NCBI RefSeq assembly: GCF_036669915.1
Contig: NC_089320.1
Location: forward strand, 3,340,129 to 3,404,128
From: Pocillopora verrucosa
Taxonomy: Eukaryota; Cnidaria; Anthozoa; Scleractinia; Pocilloporidae
Length of the DNA: 64,000 bases
Reading direction: 5' to 3'
A program made the position numbers and the translations under genes. Below are positions 35,438 to 48,247 of this stretch, piece by piece. Position 1 is the stretch's first letter; each line of letters opens with the position of its first letter. The notes below the pieces were generated by a model, which did not search any database, was not told where the DNA came from, and saw nothing but the letters and a program-made list of their open reading frames with translations.

Positions 35438-36282
35438 AATTGAAGATCTCCATTGTGGAGCAGGTCATGTGAGAAGAAAAATGAGACTGCTCCACAAAAA
35501 GTAAAAACTATTCTGAGAGAAGTATGACTGGTATAAATGGCCGAAAATATATATTTGGAAAAAAAATTCATTAACACATACAAAATTAAATTGAGCGTTT
35601 TTCAAACGAACTGATGCAAGCATGAACTCATCGCAAATAGAGCTTTGTAAGTACCTCCTCGCGCGCGACCCCCTTCTTCCTAAAGATCTCCTCACGCTCG
35701 TCTCGTACTTGTAACGTACTCCGAGGGTGATGTCTTTGAAAATGACCCCTGACCCGCGGGCTTTTGGGCATTTTAAGTTTTTTCGTTTTGTTTTGTTTTG
35801 TTTTGTTTTTTACTTTTTAAAAGCATATGAAAAAAACCTACTGCCAGTGGGACTATATCCCAATTCTTCGCAGCCGTTTTTTTTTAATGTCACGCAACAC
35901 TACCCATTCTATGGCACCCTGGAAGGATCCCTGATAAAATAGATCACACGGCATTTGGCTTCTCTTCGAATAGGATTTAAATTGCAGCTCCCTCATTTGT
36001 TTTCAATCTACATCTTTAGTCTCTAGCCTTAATAAGAGGGCTAATTAATAATAGGGCTTTGGATCGTAGCTCAATAAGAGAAGGAGCTACACGCGCGTAC
36101 TCACGCGGGACAAAGCGTGATCGCGATGTTACGTGCTGGGTACTACTCCCCATTCCTCCCCGTCTAGGGGGCCAAGTTCATTCAGTTCAGTTCTTTATTT
36201 GGCGGTCTTTGTGCGTTCAAAGGCAAAAGGGGAATCTCTCTTCACTCTTCACATATCTGTCCAGGAATTGCTTGTTGCACAA

Positions 36283-39200
36283 ATGTCTAACTCGGAAACG
36301 CAGCCGAAAAAAAGGAAAGAGCTTGAGGACTGCGACGAAGAAAATCCAAAGAAATCAAAGACTGAATCTGCTGACACCTTGATCGATTCGTCAGGTCATG
36401 AAACAAATGACACGAAGGAAAACCACTTAGGAGACGAAACCTTACCCGGGGCCGGATCAGAGGAGGCCACAGAACTCGATAAAGCCCAGGTAGAGTGGAT
36501 TTAGAGCAAATGTTTCTCAGGGATTGCGCCCCTCAGCTGGTTTCGATCGCTTAGGTCAAATTTCTCTTTGAGGTGCATTTTGCCGGTCAGTAACTTCCAA
36601 TTTTTTTTTTGTAAGATTTAATTATTGTTTATGATTTCTAGACCACATCTCAAAATCTTAGTTATCGATAGTGAGCTCAAAGTTTTGAAAAGGTCCGCCA
36701 TGTGCTAAATCACTCATGAGGTGCAGAATTTTTTCAGGAACGTAATCGCTCAAGCGAAAAAACTTCGGTCTTGAGATGCAAATGTTAGATTGATCGACAA
36801 TGGATAGAAATTTTCTGTGGACGCATGCTAATCTCTTTGTTCGACAGTTTCCGGTTCACTAAAGGAAAATGATTTATTTTCGGCCAAAAGATCAATGAAA
36901 TCATCGTGAAGGAAATATTTGCTGGCATGACAGCGGAGCACATGACGAAATTTCAAGAATTGTGTTATGTGACATTCGAAACGAATCAATAACAACAGAA
37001 ATCCTTTCGCGGGAAATTAACATGCGCCGCAGATATGAACAAGCTGTCGCAAATTATATTTTTGGTTTCTGTGATGTTATTAAAATCACTGAAATGACAC
37101 ACAAAGATTTGCTTCTTGTAACGCGCTTTTGTGCGATGTTTTGAGTTATTCGTCAGACGAAGTTATGTCCTCATTCATTTAAATAACATAATTGCAATTG
37201 CAGCAGAAACTAATGATTTTAGCGTTGGAGAAATTTGCTCGTTTGCGCTTCAAAATCCTTACCGCTTTAATTAAGACACAAATCTGCATTTCCCCTAAGG
37301 TCCTCTTAGATTCAATAATATAATTTTATCTTATTTTCCAAAAAATCATAACTTGCAGTTTACTTTAGTCTTATCACAATCTGCAAAATTTTAATGATTC
37401 GGTTTCCAAACTGTTTTTACGAAATTATTCGTGGATCGATTTAGACCTATTTTAACCGGATCATTGGACGTACAAAGTGAGGAGTACAGATTGAAAAACC
37501 ATGGCGTTATTCAAGTAAAAATGCTCGGTACAAAGGCCGGGTTTTGTTCAAAATTTCTTAAATGCAGTAATTTGCATATTTATAATACCAAACATCTGTC
37601 TTGTTAATATTGTATTTCTTGCCATTCTAAGTAAAAAAGTTAACCTTATTGTATAGCTTCCTGGTTGTTTTTCAATTTATATGGATATTGTACTTGTGCT
37701 AAATGGAGACCACATGGTAGCTGGGTGAATACAAGATATTAATGAGAATTGATGTGATGAGTTTAACCTACATGCCTTGTCACATTTCAAATGACTTTCT
37801 TGATTAATGGTTCCTGGGTTTTCAGAAGTTCTTTATGTTACTTTCAAGATTTTCATTTTAGTGATTAGAACAGAAGATCAAAAGATAACTGTGATGAGTG
37901 TAATCTTTGTACTCATGCCTGTTACATTTGAAATAACTTTCTTGATTAATGGTGTGGTGCTTGGGTTTTAGGAAGTTCTTTTTTATCTTTCAAGATTTCC
38001 ATTCTGGTGATTTGAACTTAGGATAAAAAAAATAATTACTAAATCTATGTATGTACTCATACCTTGTCAGAGTTAAATTTTTTTTCTTTGTTTAAATTAA
38101 TGCATGGTGCTTGAGTTTTCAGAAGTTCCTTATGCCTTTTAGATTTTCATCCCAGTGAATCTACCTGAAAATATGTTCCCTTTGTTAAAAGATGTTTGAG
38201 GAAGGTGCCATAGCTTCTTATTTGGTACTCTGGCATTTTTGGTTAAAAAAAATGTCATTAAAACCAGTGTTGAACCAAAGTACCCCTGTAGTAGTCTAAT
38301 TGTCCAAAAATACTGTCCAGAAATGTTTCCAGTAATAAAAGTGATAAAAATTCATCAAAATCATCAAATCCAACAGGCTGATTTCACTGTAATGAATTTG
38401 ACTAAACTTTGTCAAAATTGTCAATTCCATCTAGCCAATTTAGCTTTGACAAATTTGCCTAAATTATGGGCAGAATTTTCAAATCCATTAACATTCACTC
38501 GGTTTCATGAAATTTCATCAAATCCTGCATGCATTTCTGGACATAAATGGATAACCCAGTAGGCCTTTTTCCCTTTGTATTTTTTTAAAATGTAACGAAA
38601 CAAAAGCCTTATAATGCCTATAAATTAAACCTTTGACCCCTAAGATTGACCAGCATCTAATTTCTCTTAACAATATCAGCCCTGAGTCAAACATTAAGGT
38701 AAAAAGAATAGAGGAAAAGATCACCAACAGAAAAGGCTCTTGATTGTTAAACAAATTCTCATTGTTAGTACCTCAGTGAATGTATAGAGAACAGTAGAGA
38801 GAATATGCATACTGGTGTTAGGCTGTAAAGAGTTACATGTAAGCATATAACATGACTTTTAGTTGCACTTTCATGAGGAAGTTGGGTTGAGCTGCAAGTT
38901 CTTGTCACAAAACATTCAGTCATTGGAGAAAACTAGCAAAAAATTTTGAACTTTTTTTTATTTTTTTTTTTTTTTTGACATGACCTTTGACATGCATTCC
39001 ATAATGAAATCCCTTGAAAGGACTTTCATCCAAGAATTTGAAGATAGAACTAGATATTAATTTTAAATAATGAAAAAGAAGAACAAAAAAATAATTTTAA
39101 CTGCATTGTCCTAAACTTAATATGGAAAATTGAGAATTTTGCTTGTGTTTTTTTTTTTTTTAAGTCTCCAGCACCACCTAACACATGTGGTAAGCTACTT

Positions 39201-42200
39201 ATAAGTGGAGCAACAAACTGGGACTTAGTTGGAAGGAAGGAGACACCAAAATCTGCTGGTAAGTTTGTGTTTCTTGAAACTCTTATTTTGGTCAACAGGC
39301 TGCCTAGAGGTTTGAGACAATGTTTGAATCATGAGTGCTACACAAAGTGTTCTGAGTAAACCAAAACCCAGGAAATTAATAACTGTATGCTTTAAAATGA
39401 CCTAAAATTTGTCATGTTAATTATTTCCCATCACCATCATAGTAAAATGTGCCTTTCAAGCATGTTGACCCCTTAGCTAACTCAAGATTAACCCAATTTG
39501 CTTGCCATTGACTCTTGTTGTTTACTAAATTCAGCTGTATTGAGTTCTTAAATGGCTCAGAGGTAAGCATGCTCGACTCTGAATGTTAAGGTTAGGGTTT
39601 GAGCTCTTGGCGGGGGGAGGGGGGTTGTTCATTGTGCTGTGTTCTTGGACAAGATACTTTTCTCTTACTTGACTTCTCTCTGCCCAGGATGATAAAATAG
39701 GTACTGGAAATTACTTTAAGGAAACTTGATAGGTTGCTGGATATTCACCAGTGATACAGATGGTACAGAAATTGTAATAAGTAAGGAGTTATGGGGGGTG
39801 ATATGTGGAGCTGAATTATAGGACAGAAACATAAATGAAGTGACCCTTAACAAAATTTTGCTATTTTATCATTGTAAAAAAATGTATTAAATTCCATTCG
39901 GTCATGTTACTGTTCAGTAATAGATCACAGAAAGTGTCAAAATATGGTAAGAGCATCATTCACAATTCAGCCCACATTTTTGATCTTTCCCCACATTTTG
40001 ATGTCATCTGTGATCTATTACAGGACAGATGTAAAGCAACATTGTATTTTTTTAAGTAGACTCTTTTAAATTTCTATCCCTCTGTTTGATCAAAAGTAAG
40101 AAATACAAAGCTAAAAAGAAAAAAATGATAAGCTAGGCCATTTCTACCATATAGCAAATAAGGCAATTAATTTAATAGAGGGGGTAATTTTTTAACCCTT
40201 TAACTCCCATGATTGACCAAGGCAGAATTTCTCCTTACAGCATAAATACAATATCAAGCACACAAGTGGCAAGAATTAAGACAAATATCAATTAGGGGAT
40301 TATAAGTTGATCCAATCCCAAATTCTCTAAACTTACATCACAAGAACTGTGTGGCAGACAGTAAGGAGAATTCTCAATTAGATCTTGGGAGTTAAATGGT
40401 TAAAGAAACCTTTATATAACAAGGTTATTAGCCCTTTGTTGTTTGCTCAAAATGTCAGCTTACAAACTCCTTAATATGGTAACAAATTTACATTATCAAC
40501 TCAGTTGACAAAACCGAATAATCCAATTAATGTAATGTCCTCAGGTAATGCAGGAGGTCCAAACTTATGGGAACCGCACAGCATCTCATCACTGAACCAC
40601 ATCAGAGTGCAGCTGGTGGCTTCAGGTCCAAGTGCATGTCATAGCATCATCATCTGTGAAGATGGAACTGCTATGAGTTTTGGTAAGCATGCAATTTGAT
40701 GTTGTTATTTGGCCAGTAAAATGTAAGTGTGAAAGTTTGGTCTCTAAATTCTCCATTTTTGTGGAAATTGACCCAAGCAATTTTCCTTAGCATTTGATCT
40801 CTGTCAGGAAAACTTTAATGCCCGAGATCTGATTGATTATTCTCCCCTTTAGCTGTCACATATTTTCCTTGAAAACTAGTAAGGAGAATTTGGTGTTACA
40901 TGTATATCAGGACAACATTGTAGTATTTTTGATAAGGTTGATAATGTATAGGTATTTTTGGGAGGAGTTATATGGTAATATATTTGGGGGATTTAAGAGT
41001 TAACCTTTGGAGACTGGTGACTTTGACATGTGATCCAAGTTTTCAATAATTTTAAGGATTAGGTTTAAGGATTAAGTTTCAAGGCCCTATTTAATCTTGA
41101 GGCCTTTACTTCCAAGATCTCCTTATTGTCTGCCATACAATTCTTGAGATGGTAGTTCAGAGAATTTTGTTTTGGATCAACAATGCTCTAAAATTCCTAT
41201 TAATTTTTTTATTCCCATCACTTGTCTACTTGATATTGTGTTGATATTGTAATGAGAAATTGTTAATTGGTCAGTCATGGGAGGTGAAGTACATAAATAA
41301 ACTACACCTTGATCAGTGCTTCACATGTGCATTTACATTTAGTCTCTCTCAAATGTTTGCTACATCTTACATAAGTGACTTTATCAGGGTTTAACATTGA
41401 AATTTTTATTTCTTATAATTTACATACATCTGGACATTGCATATTTGTTCAGCAATGAGTGACTAGTTTAATTTTCTAAGGTCGCAATGACAATGGTCAG
41501 CTGGGACATGGAGATGTGGTACGCTGTGACAAGCCCAAAGTAATTGAGAGTTTAAAGCACTACACTATCGTGCAAGCAAGTTGTGGAAAGGCACACACCC
41601 TGGTTCTCACAGGTTTGCAGCAGTAATATTTAAAATTTTTCTTTTAGCTTTGATGCAAGATGCAAGTTTTGGCAATTTCCCCCCCACTCTGCAAGGGTCA
41701 TTTGGGGCTGAGAAGAAGAGGGACCTTGGGAACAAGTTTTCACAGTTTTTTTTTTTTTTTTTGAGGGTGGGGAGAAGGGGGTGGAAAACCAGGCTGCATG
41801 GCTTAGAGCATTGAAGCAAATCAAGAGCTGTGGGAAATTTATAGAATATATGCATACCCACAGGGAACTGAAACTCACACATTCTCATTGCAAGCTTCTT
41901 TGTTTGGTACAAGAAACCTGAAAATATGGTAGCTGTGATTATTTAATGATGGTCACATCACTCATTACTAGTAATAACTGTTGTTTTCAGCTGAGGGTAT
42001 CCTGTTTGGTTTTGGTGGAAACAAGATGGCACAGCTGGGACAAGGACATCAAAAACCAGTTGTGGCCAAGCCTGTTCAGGTACCATTTTGATCACTTTTT
42101 TGGAGGATTATGCCAACTGTTCCTTTACCAGATTTACCAGATGTTCCTCAATGTATAGCCTAGTGCACAGTGAAATGGAGAAGGAACTTGGAAAGGGGGG

Positions 42201-45200
42201 GGGGGGGTGGGGGGGTATTGTTTATGTAAATACTTGGATGATAGCCCGCTCCACCTCCTTCCTACTCCACTAAACATAAACTGTAACATTGTCATACCTT
42301 TGGGCTACATGTATGTAGCACTCAGTGGGAAGTATACCTATGTTTGAAAGAATATTATAGTTTTATTTTGACTCGCAACTTATTCTTCATCAAAGTGTAC
42401 TGAGTAAGCATTACTGTCTAGTAAGTCCCCCTCTCAAATAGGCCCTCATCTGTAATAAGCCTCCATCTCCAAAAAAGTGGAGCCGTTCTGATAAGCCCTC
42501 TCCTTTAAATGTGCTCCTCCCTAATAACTGCTTCCTTCCCTTTAATAGGCCCCCCTCTGATATACCTCTCTCAAAAAACCCATTCTTTCTTATAATGCCC
42601 TTTTCTAATAAACACCCTATCTGATAAGCCCCGTCCTCAATTAGGCTCCCCTCTCTATAGTGAGCCCCCTTACTAATAGGCCTCCCCTATCAGAAAGCCC
42701 CCTCTATAATAAACCCCACTATCTAATATGCTCTCTAGTAACCCTCTCCTCTCTCTAAAAGATCTCCTACTCTAATAGGCACTTATCTCTGCGAAGGGGG
42801 GGCCCCCATTTCTAATGGACCCCTCCCAGTGATCCACCCAGCTGCGCCACGTGTACCACATTTTGACGTTATCTGTATTGTATCGCTGATCAGACACAGG
42901 GAACATGGATTCTATTGTCAGGGTGATAACGGTAAAGATGATGATGAAGGTGATACTGATGAAGATGGTCATAATGATATCAATCGTAATTACTCTCTCT
43001 CTCTTTCTCTGGTTCCCTTCCATACAAAGATTGTTCACCCGAACAACAAGAAGATAATCAAGACCGCATGCGGGGCAGAGTTCAGCATGTTTATTGATGA
43101 CACCAACTTGCTGTATTCGTTCGGTCGCCCGGAGCATGGTCAGCTGGGACATAACACAGACGGGCAGTACTTTGTCACATCTAATAAGCTGGCATTTTAT
43201 TGCGAGGTGCTACCTAGACACGTTGCAGTTTTTGTCGAAAAAACGAAAGATGGATTCACCCATATCATGGACGATGTGAAAATTGTCGATGTTTCATGCG
43301 GAAATAACCACACGGTAAGAAAATGGATTATTACCCAATTACTGTTCGCTTTGGTTATTTTCTTTGTAGAAAGTTTCAATCCGGGAAGCTAGGAGTTGGT
43401 CGTCGGTCGTCGGTCGTCGGTCGTCGGTCGTCGGTCGTCGGTCGTCGGTCGTCGGTCGTCGGTCGTCGGTCGTCGGTCGTCGGTCGTCGGTAGTCAGCCT
43501 CGTTCGTGGCTCCAATGCTTTTTAACATGTACATACTGATGGTGACCAGCTTCTATTTAAAAATTATTCCACGACCGCGTGTTGGATATAAGGTGGTAGC
43601 GCCTCAATGGCTGTAACCAATCTCGAATCCAAAAAGCGAGATTGGAATGGTTGTGTTATTAAATTTCATCAAATCGTAAACGTTAAGATAATTGGAGCTC
43701 TCTCTTAGGCAAATATTTTTTTCGCTCTGCAACACTTGGCGCAATTTATTTCCATATAAGGTGACTCGGAATATGAGCTGATGAGTTGAGTGAACTAATC
43801 AGAACACTAGAAATGCAATATTTGGAGTTGAAAATTTACAAGATGGATACATCTAAAGCCTATATGCAGTTGTTAGAACCAAATTTCTGATTGAAAAAGT
43901 GTATTTTGATATCTTTCAGATTGTACGAGACTCTAAAGACAGAGTTTTTACTTGGGGATTTGGTGGTTACGGCCGGCTCGGTCATCAACAACCCAAAGAC
44001 GAACATGTGCCAAGACTGGTTTCTTTCTTCAAAGGAAAAAGTGAGAGCAAACGTGTTGTATTTTTGTACTGTCTTTTATTATTGTTGTTGTCAACTTTTT
44101 TTTTCACGACGGGTATTAAAGTTTTTGTTCTAAACACTTTATCAGAAATCAGAGATCTATCACAGCTTTCCAGAATAGCTCTAGCAAAGGGCTAATGCTA
44201 GAAACGTCAGGCTTTAAATTCTTTACGGTGGCCAATTTACATTTTCAACCCAGTTGATAATACTAAATTACCCTGTTATACTCTCCCACCGACGCAGCGC
44301 CACAGTTTCTTTAGATACTTACCCCTTTATTCCAGAATTATCGTTGTGCACCTTTCCTGTGATCACGAAACTTTTCTAAAGCGATTGTGAAACAAATTCT
44401 GTACCTTCCTCTCATCCTCTTGGTAAGGAAAGTGTGTTCTGAAAGTACCTCTAATTTCCACACGATACTTTAGTATTTATTTTTATTACTAATGAGTTAT
44501 ATACAGCACTGTCCATGTCTCCATCATCGTTATCTTCATTGACGGTGGAGTTAATGCTTTTAGCAGGTTATCTTTTATGTTTATCATCACCTTAAACAGC
44601 AAGGCGAATAAACTAGAAGAAAATCTATTCTCTCCGAGAATTTCCCTGAGTGTGACCGAGATCTCGTTTAGATGTTTTGAAGCGTTCTCTTTCAGAGTGA
44701 TAAATTTTTCCTTCTCTCTCTCTCTCTCTCTCTTTAGGTGTCTCGTCGGTCCATGCCGGTGCAAGCTATAGCATGGCGGTCAGTGCTGGTCAGCTGTACT
44801 TCTGGGGACAGACCAAGAGCACGGGGGATGCCACTATGTACCCGAAACCGGTCCGGGACATGTCAGGATGGGATGTCCGCAGTGTAGGATGCTCGTAAGT
44901 TATAAAAGCTAAGCAAAGATGTGGCTGAGACATAGAGGGGGTGTTGGGGTTAACTTGGTCCCCCTGGGGTCCAGAATAAGAGCGCGGGAAATGCCACCAT
45001 GTACCCGAAACCGGTCCGGGACATGTCAGGATGGGATGTCCGGAGTGTAGGATGCTCGTAAGTTGTAAAAGCTAAGCAAGAATGTGGCTGAGATATAGAG
45101 GGGGTGTTGAAGTGCATTTCATCCCCTCGGGGTCCAGACCCAAGAGCGTGGGGATACCACTATGTACCCGAAACCGGTCAGGGACATGTTAGGATGGGAT

Positions 45201-48200
45201 GTTTGGAGTGAAGGATACTCGTTAGTGGAAAAGGCTAAGGAATGATGTGACTGAGATAAGGAAGTGGTGTTGGGGTTCATTTGATACCCTTAAGGCACCG
45301 AACTGAGAGCACCGGGGATGCCACCATGCATCTGAAACTGAGCCGTGACAGTCCAAAGTCTAAGATACTCTTTAGTTGTGCAGCCCAAACAAGGGCGCAG
45401 CCTAGATCAGGAATGGGATGATAAGGCTGCATTTAAGCCCAATTTATGATGAAAAGTTAGATTTTTGAGTAATTATCCTAATATCAAAGGGTACGCTGGA
45501 AAGGAACCACTGCTTTTGTTTGTTTATTTGTTTGTTTGTTTTTTTCTCGAAGCGTCGATTATCATGGTGACTAAGGTCAGGGAACGGGCAGGGAGAAAAG
45601 ATAAAAGTCAAGTCCATCACTCATCCATTTCTTCTATTCTGTAAACATAACGTAATTTGTTGAAAATATACAAATACATGGCGAGGACGGCTCTAGTGGA
45701 AGCCGAAGGCTGCTTCTTCAAGATACAATTTTTCTTTTCGTTGGTCAGGAAATTGCAGTCTTGCTAGGAAAGTGCGGAAAAAGTCAGGGAATTTAGGAAA
45801 TAGGTTCGTCGCAACAATAACCACAGAAACAATAATTTCGTTGCCTACTTGAAGGAATTTTTTTTTAATTTTAACCTTTTTTTTGTCAAGATAATGCAGA
45901 TACTTAATGAGAGTAAATGCTTCATTTTCTTAACAGCAAAACAAGCATTGTTCTGGCAGCAGACGACAGTGTGGTCAGCTGGGGACCGAGTCCGACGTAC
46001 GGGGAACTGGTGCGTAGTCCACTCGTTGTTTTTAGTTATTCCAATGTTTAGGTCCATACTGCCGTTTTGTTTTTGTTTATTTATTCGTGTCGGTCTAAAA
46101 AAACGGTGTATGGTTCGTCATTCACAGCTAAGGCGACAACTTGAATAGACTAGTGTTGTGGTAGCACAATTAGCGCAGAGCACCAACTTGTTATTTGGCA
46201 GTCGTTACCTGCGAGTGCATCTGTTCTAACTATTTCATATTCATGCAAGAGAAATAGTTTCATTAACACTGACCAAAGGAATGTCAAGTATTAGCCAGAA
46301 TTGAGTGAATACCTATCATCAACCACGCTCGAGGTCTTTGCTAAACGTTACGGGGAATGCACGGGCATGAAAAGGGGGGAGAAATAACGGGGAACCTCGA
46401 CTTTCTTTTGAGGCCGAGAAGACGACGTTTGACATATCATTATATGTTTACCGTCTATACAGCGAGTACAGGAAACGATTTAAAGACACGTGGAACGGCT
46501 TCAAACTACTCGTGATTATCTCCCTATTGAAGTTAAGGATATTATAAAGATGAACAGAAAAAAATTTGGGCAACATAAGAGCTTTAAATTTCCGTAGGCA
46601 ATACGGTAGAGAATGGCCCGCTGAATTGACTGATTACATCGCGCGTTGTTGCTGATATATATTATGCAAACAATTTCTCTGTGAGGTACAGATGCTGTCC
46701 TTATTAAAACTTGCGTGCTTAAATATTATGAAACTACGTTTATTTTTCAGGGATATGGATTAAAGAAAGGAGGACAAAAATCGTCATCAAATCCGAAGAT
46801 AGTCGAACCTCTGGAAGGGATTTACATCCAACAGGTCAGCTGCGGTTTGGGGCACACCTTGTACATTGCACGTGACGAGGAAAACGATCGAGCACTACTT
46901 GACAAATTACCCATTTACGACCCCGACAAGGTAAGATATTTTGATAAGCCTGGTAAGCATATGATCTTGCAATTGCAAGGATTTTATGTGAAAAGCGTTA
47001 AGTGATTGGTGATTGATGCAAGGATGTGGCAAAAGCGAGAGGGTTTATGTGACCCCCTAAAACTAAGAAAATTTGATGATTTTAAAACAACCTGGCAGGG
47101 CACTATGTAAATAATCTACTGTATGAGATTTTGTCCTAGAAGGAAAGTAGAAGGAGGTTTATCTTTTTATCTTTTTGGAGAGGGATGTATCAGAAACTTT
47201 TAGCTCGGGGGGGGGGGGGGGGGGGGGTGGGGCTTAACCGAGACGGGAGATGAATAAGAACTCCAGGGGGTGGCTTTTTGTCTTCACTGAGTAAGAATCT
47301 CAGTTTAGAGAAAGCTACTGTCCTGTTAGCTTTGACTTCATGTTCCTTTGACCTCATATCATCTTTATTTTTTTTCTGCAGATGTGATTCTGACCAATGT
47401 TACCTCTTACAAATGTCACTCGTGTCACGGCTTCTGCTTACGTCAGTGTTACGTCACAAGTCACGTGATTCAATGCGTGCGTAGTCTTCTTGATTCGGAA
47501 TTACCAGCTGTTTCCAAATTATTTATATTTGTACGTTTTGTGATATTAGATAGTTTAGATGAGCTTCTTACTGTAAAGGGCAATGAGAAAGTGACATTGT
47601 TTGCGTTCCCAGGGTATCTCTGGTGGGCGAGAAATAGTGAGACTCTGAGAACGAGAATATTTCTAACAGGGCAGTAAGACTGAGAAATGTTTGGGTCTCG
47701 TTGTCGAATATTTTCAAATCAAATGCCAAAGCACAATTCCCAGCCCTGCTTAGGTTTATTTTTCTTACAAAGCTGACTGAAAAAGTTCTAGTTGAGAAAT
47801 ATATTAAACATACCAAGTTTCTCTGCGATGGTTTGATTTTTATGTAGAAAAGCAATTTTTGATTAAGCTCTTTCCTAAAGAATGTTATTTCTATCGTTTC
47901 CTCAGGTTTTCTTTCGTACGACATGTTATCTATTTATAGCTGTTATTCCTCCAATTTCTTCTCCAGAGAGAGAAAGAGACAAAACGTCTGAAATCTGAAG
48001 CAAATTGTTTAAATAATCTAATTATTTAGTGACGACGTGTGACATTAGATTAAATATCAAGTACCTATAGTAGTGTCAAATCAAGAAAAACGTTATATAG
48101 ATAGAGAAATTCAGTATTTAGAAACATGGAAGCTTGATATTAATTGTACATCTAAAAAAAAAGACATTTAAAAAGTATGAGTAGTCAAGCAAACATAGTG

Positions 48201-48247
48201 AAATTATATTTATTTTGCAGAGCTCTAAGAAAAAAAGTATTGATTGA
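36283..48247 (+). CDS. RCC2: RCC2 (TD-60-like) RCC1-repeat protein
   Basis: Ten coding exons fit GT-AG rules and phase: 36283-36489, 39165-39258, 40545-40682, 41481-41612, 41991-42079, 43030-43314, 43920-44040, 44738-44894, 45937-46009 and 46751-46930. They give 492 residues before the tail. A Lys/Glu-rich N-terminus with a basic PKKRK signal is followed by a seven-bladed RCC1 propeller. Diagnostic RCC2 blocks are GATNWDLVGRKE, CGAEFSM, EKTKDG, WGFGGYGRLGH and WGPSPTYGEL. RCC2 is a mitotic and cell-migration regulator acting with Rac1 and chromosomal passenger proteins. The last exon is ambiguous: 47382-47387 adds Met then stop, while 48221-48247 adds SSKKKSID then stop. AATAAA at 48440-48445 would serve either. 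ATG 36283 is the first ATG in frame. Confidence 0.93.
37750..38165 (+). repeat. Three tandem diverged repeats in RCC2 intron 1
   Basis: Units of about 136-145 bp share GATGAGT-TAA, TACTCATGCCT, ACTTTCTTGATTAATGGT, TTTTCAGAAGTTC and TTTCAAGATTT-CAT. The third unit is the most decayed. Confidence 0.8.
39545..39740 (+). mobile_element. tRNA-derived SINE in RCC2 intron 2
   Basis: A tRNA-like head (GGCTCAGAGGTAAGCATGC, ACTCTGAATG, GGTTTGAGCTC) is followed by a conserved-looking body with GTGTTCTTGGACAAGA and CTCTGCCCAGG-TGATAAAA. It is old and degenerate, and a G run interrupts the head-body junction. It is a different family from the 4505-4960 elements. Confidence 0.7.
40190..40405. mobile_element. 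MITE-like inverted-repeat element
   Basis: The left end TTAACCCTTTAACTCCCAT is matched by the inverted right end GGGAGTTAAATGGTTAAA, with about 215 bp between the outer ends and no ORF. A related copy lies at 59,056-59,266. Fragments lie at about 38,625-38,740, 40,820-41,003 and 41,050-41,290. Confidence 0.75.
40430..40535 (+). repeat. Dispersed repeat R1, copy abutting RCC2 exon 3
   Basis: It shares GTCAGCTTACAAACTCCTT, CAATTTACATTATCAACTCA-like and GTTGACAAAACC-like stretches with copies at 44,180-44,345 and 48,735-48,905. It stops about 10 bp before the splice acceptor of exon 3. Confidence 0.7.
42400..42790. repeat. Degenerate CCCCTCT-TAATAGG array in RCC2 intron 5
   Basis: About twenty loosely repeated units of 18-22 bp of the type CCCCTCTAATAGGC, AAGCCCCCTCT and AACCCTCT occur. 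The strand is strongly C+T-rich. No coding potential is visible. Confidence 0.75.
43398..43492. repeat. Heptamer minisatellite, unit GGTCGTC
   Basis: About thirteen near-perfect head-to-tail copies of GGTCGTC begin 84 bp after the exon 6 donor (GT at 43315-43316) of RCC2. The homogeneity suggests recent expansion, so length polymorphism is likely. Confidence 0.95.
44180..44345 (+). repeat. Dispersed repeat R1, intron 7 of RCC2
   Basis: It contains GAAACGTCAGGCTTTAAATT, GGCCAATTTACATTTTCAA, CCCTGTTATACTCTC, CCACCGACGCAGC and CACAGTTTCTTTAGA. Copies at 40,430-40,535 and 48,735-48,905 share these in order. A weaker fragment occurs near 53,580-53,640. It is probably the conserved end of a transposon family; no protein was seen nearby. 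Confidence 0.8.
44800..45385 (+). repeat. Four tandem copies of the 3' half of RCC2 exon 8 with its donor
   Basis: Starting in exon 8, the unit (about 163 bp) runs through ATGTACCCGAAACCGGTC, GACATGTCAGGATGGGATGT and the splice donor CTCGTAAGTT into intron sequence (AGCTAAGCAA). Copies begin at about 44818, 44981, 45145 and 45308. Copy 2 keeps the donor GTAAGT, copy 3 has GTTAGT and copy 4 has lost it. Copies 2-4 lie in intron 8 and lack an acceptor, so they are not expected to be spliced in. Confidence 0.92.
47206..47227. repeat. Poly-G run
   Basis: This nearly pure G run lies in the last RCC2 intron. A similar run lies at about 42,197-42,217 in intron 5. Both can form G-quadruplexes and are prone to sequencing length error. 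Confidence 0.85.

Larger units (their letters stand above)
34516..36050. other. Intergenic stretch with SINE-like and simple repeats
   Basis: No gene was supported. It contains a tRNA-like SINE fragment (about 35,065-35,215), an 18-bp minisatellite (35,318-35,437), and T-rich and TTTTG repeats near 35,780-35,815. Confidence 0.55.

Noticed and set aside
36133..36282. N-terminal extension of RCC2
   Set aside because: The frame is open, but its first codon is GTG and not ATG. The ATG at 36283 is the first in frame and has A at -3.
42829..43392. 187-codon ORF overlapping RCC2 exon 6 taken as one exon
   Set aside because: The sequence before 43030 is intron-like, with low-complexity GATGATG and CTCTCT stretches. 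RCC1 homology and phase start at the acceptor before 43030, and the donor at 43315 cuts the tail.
43398..43492. CRISPR-like array
   Set aside because: Heptamer repeats without spacers in a eukaryotic intron are a minisatellite.
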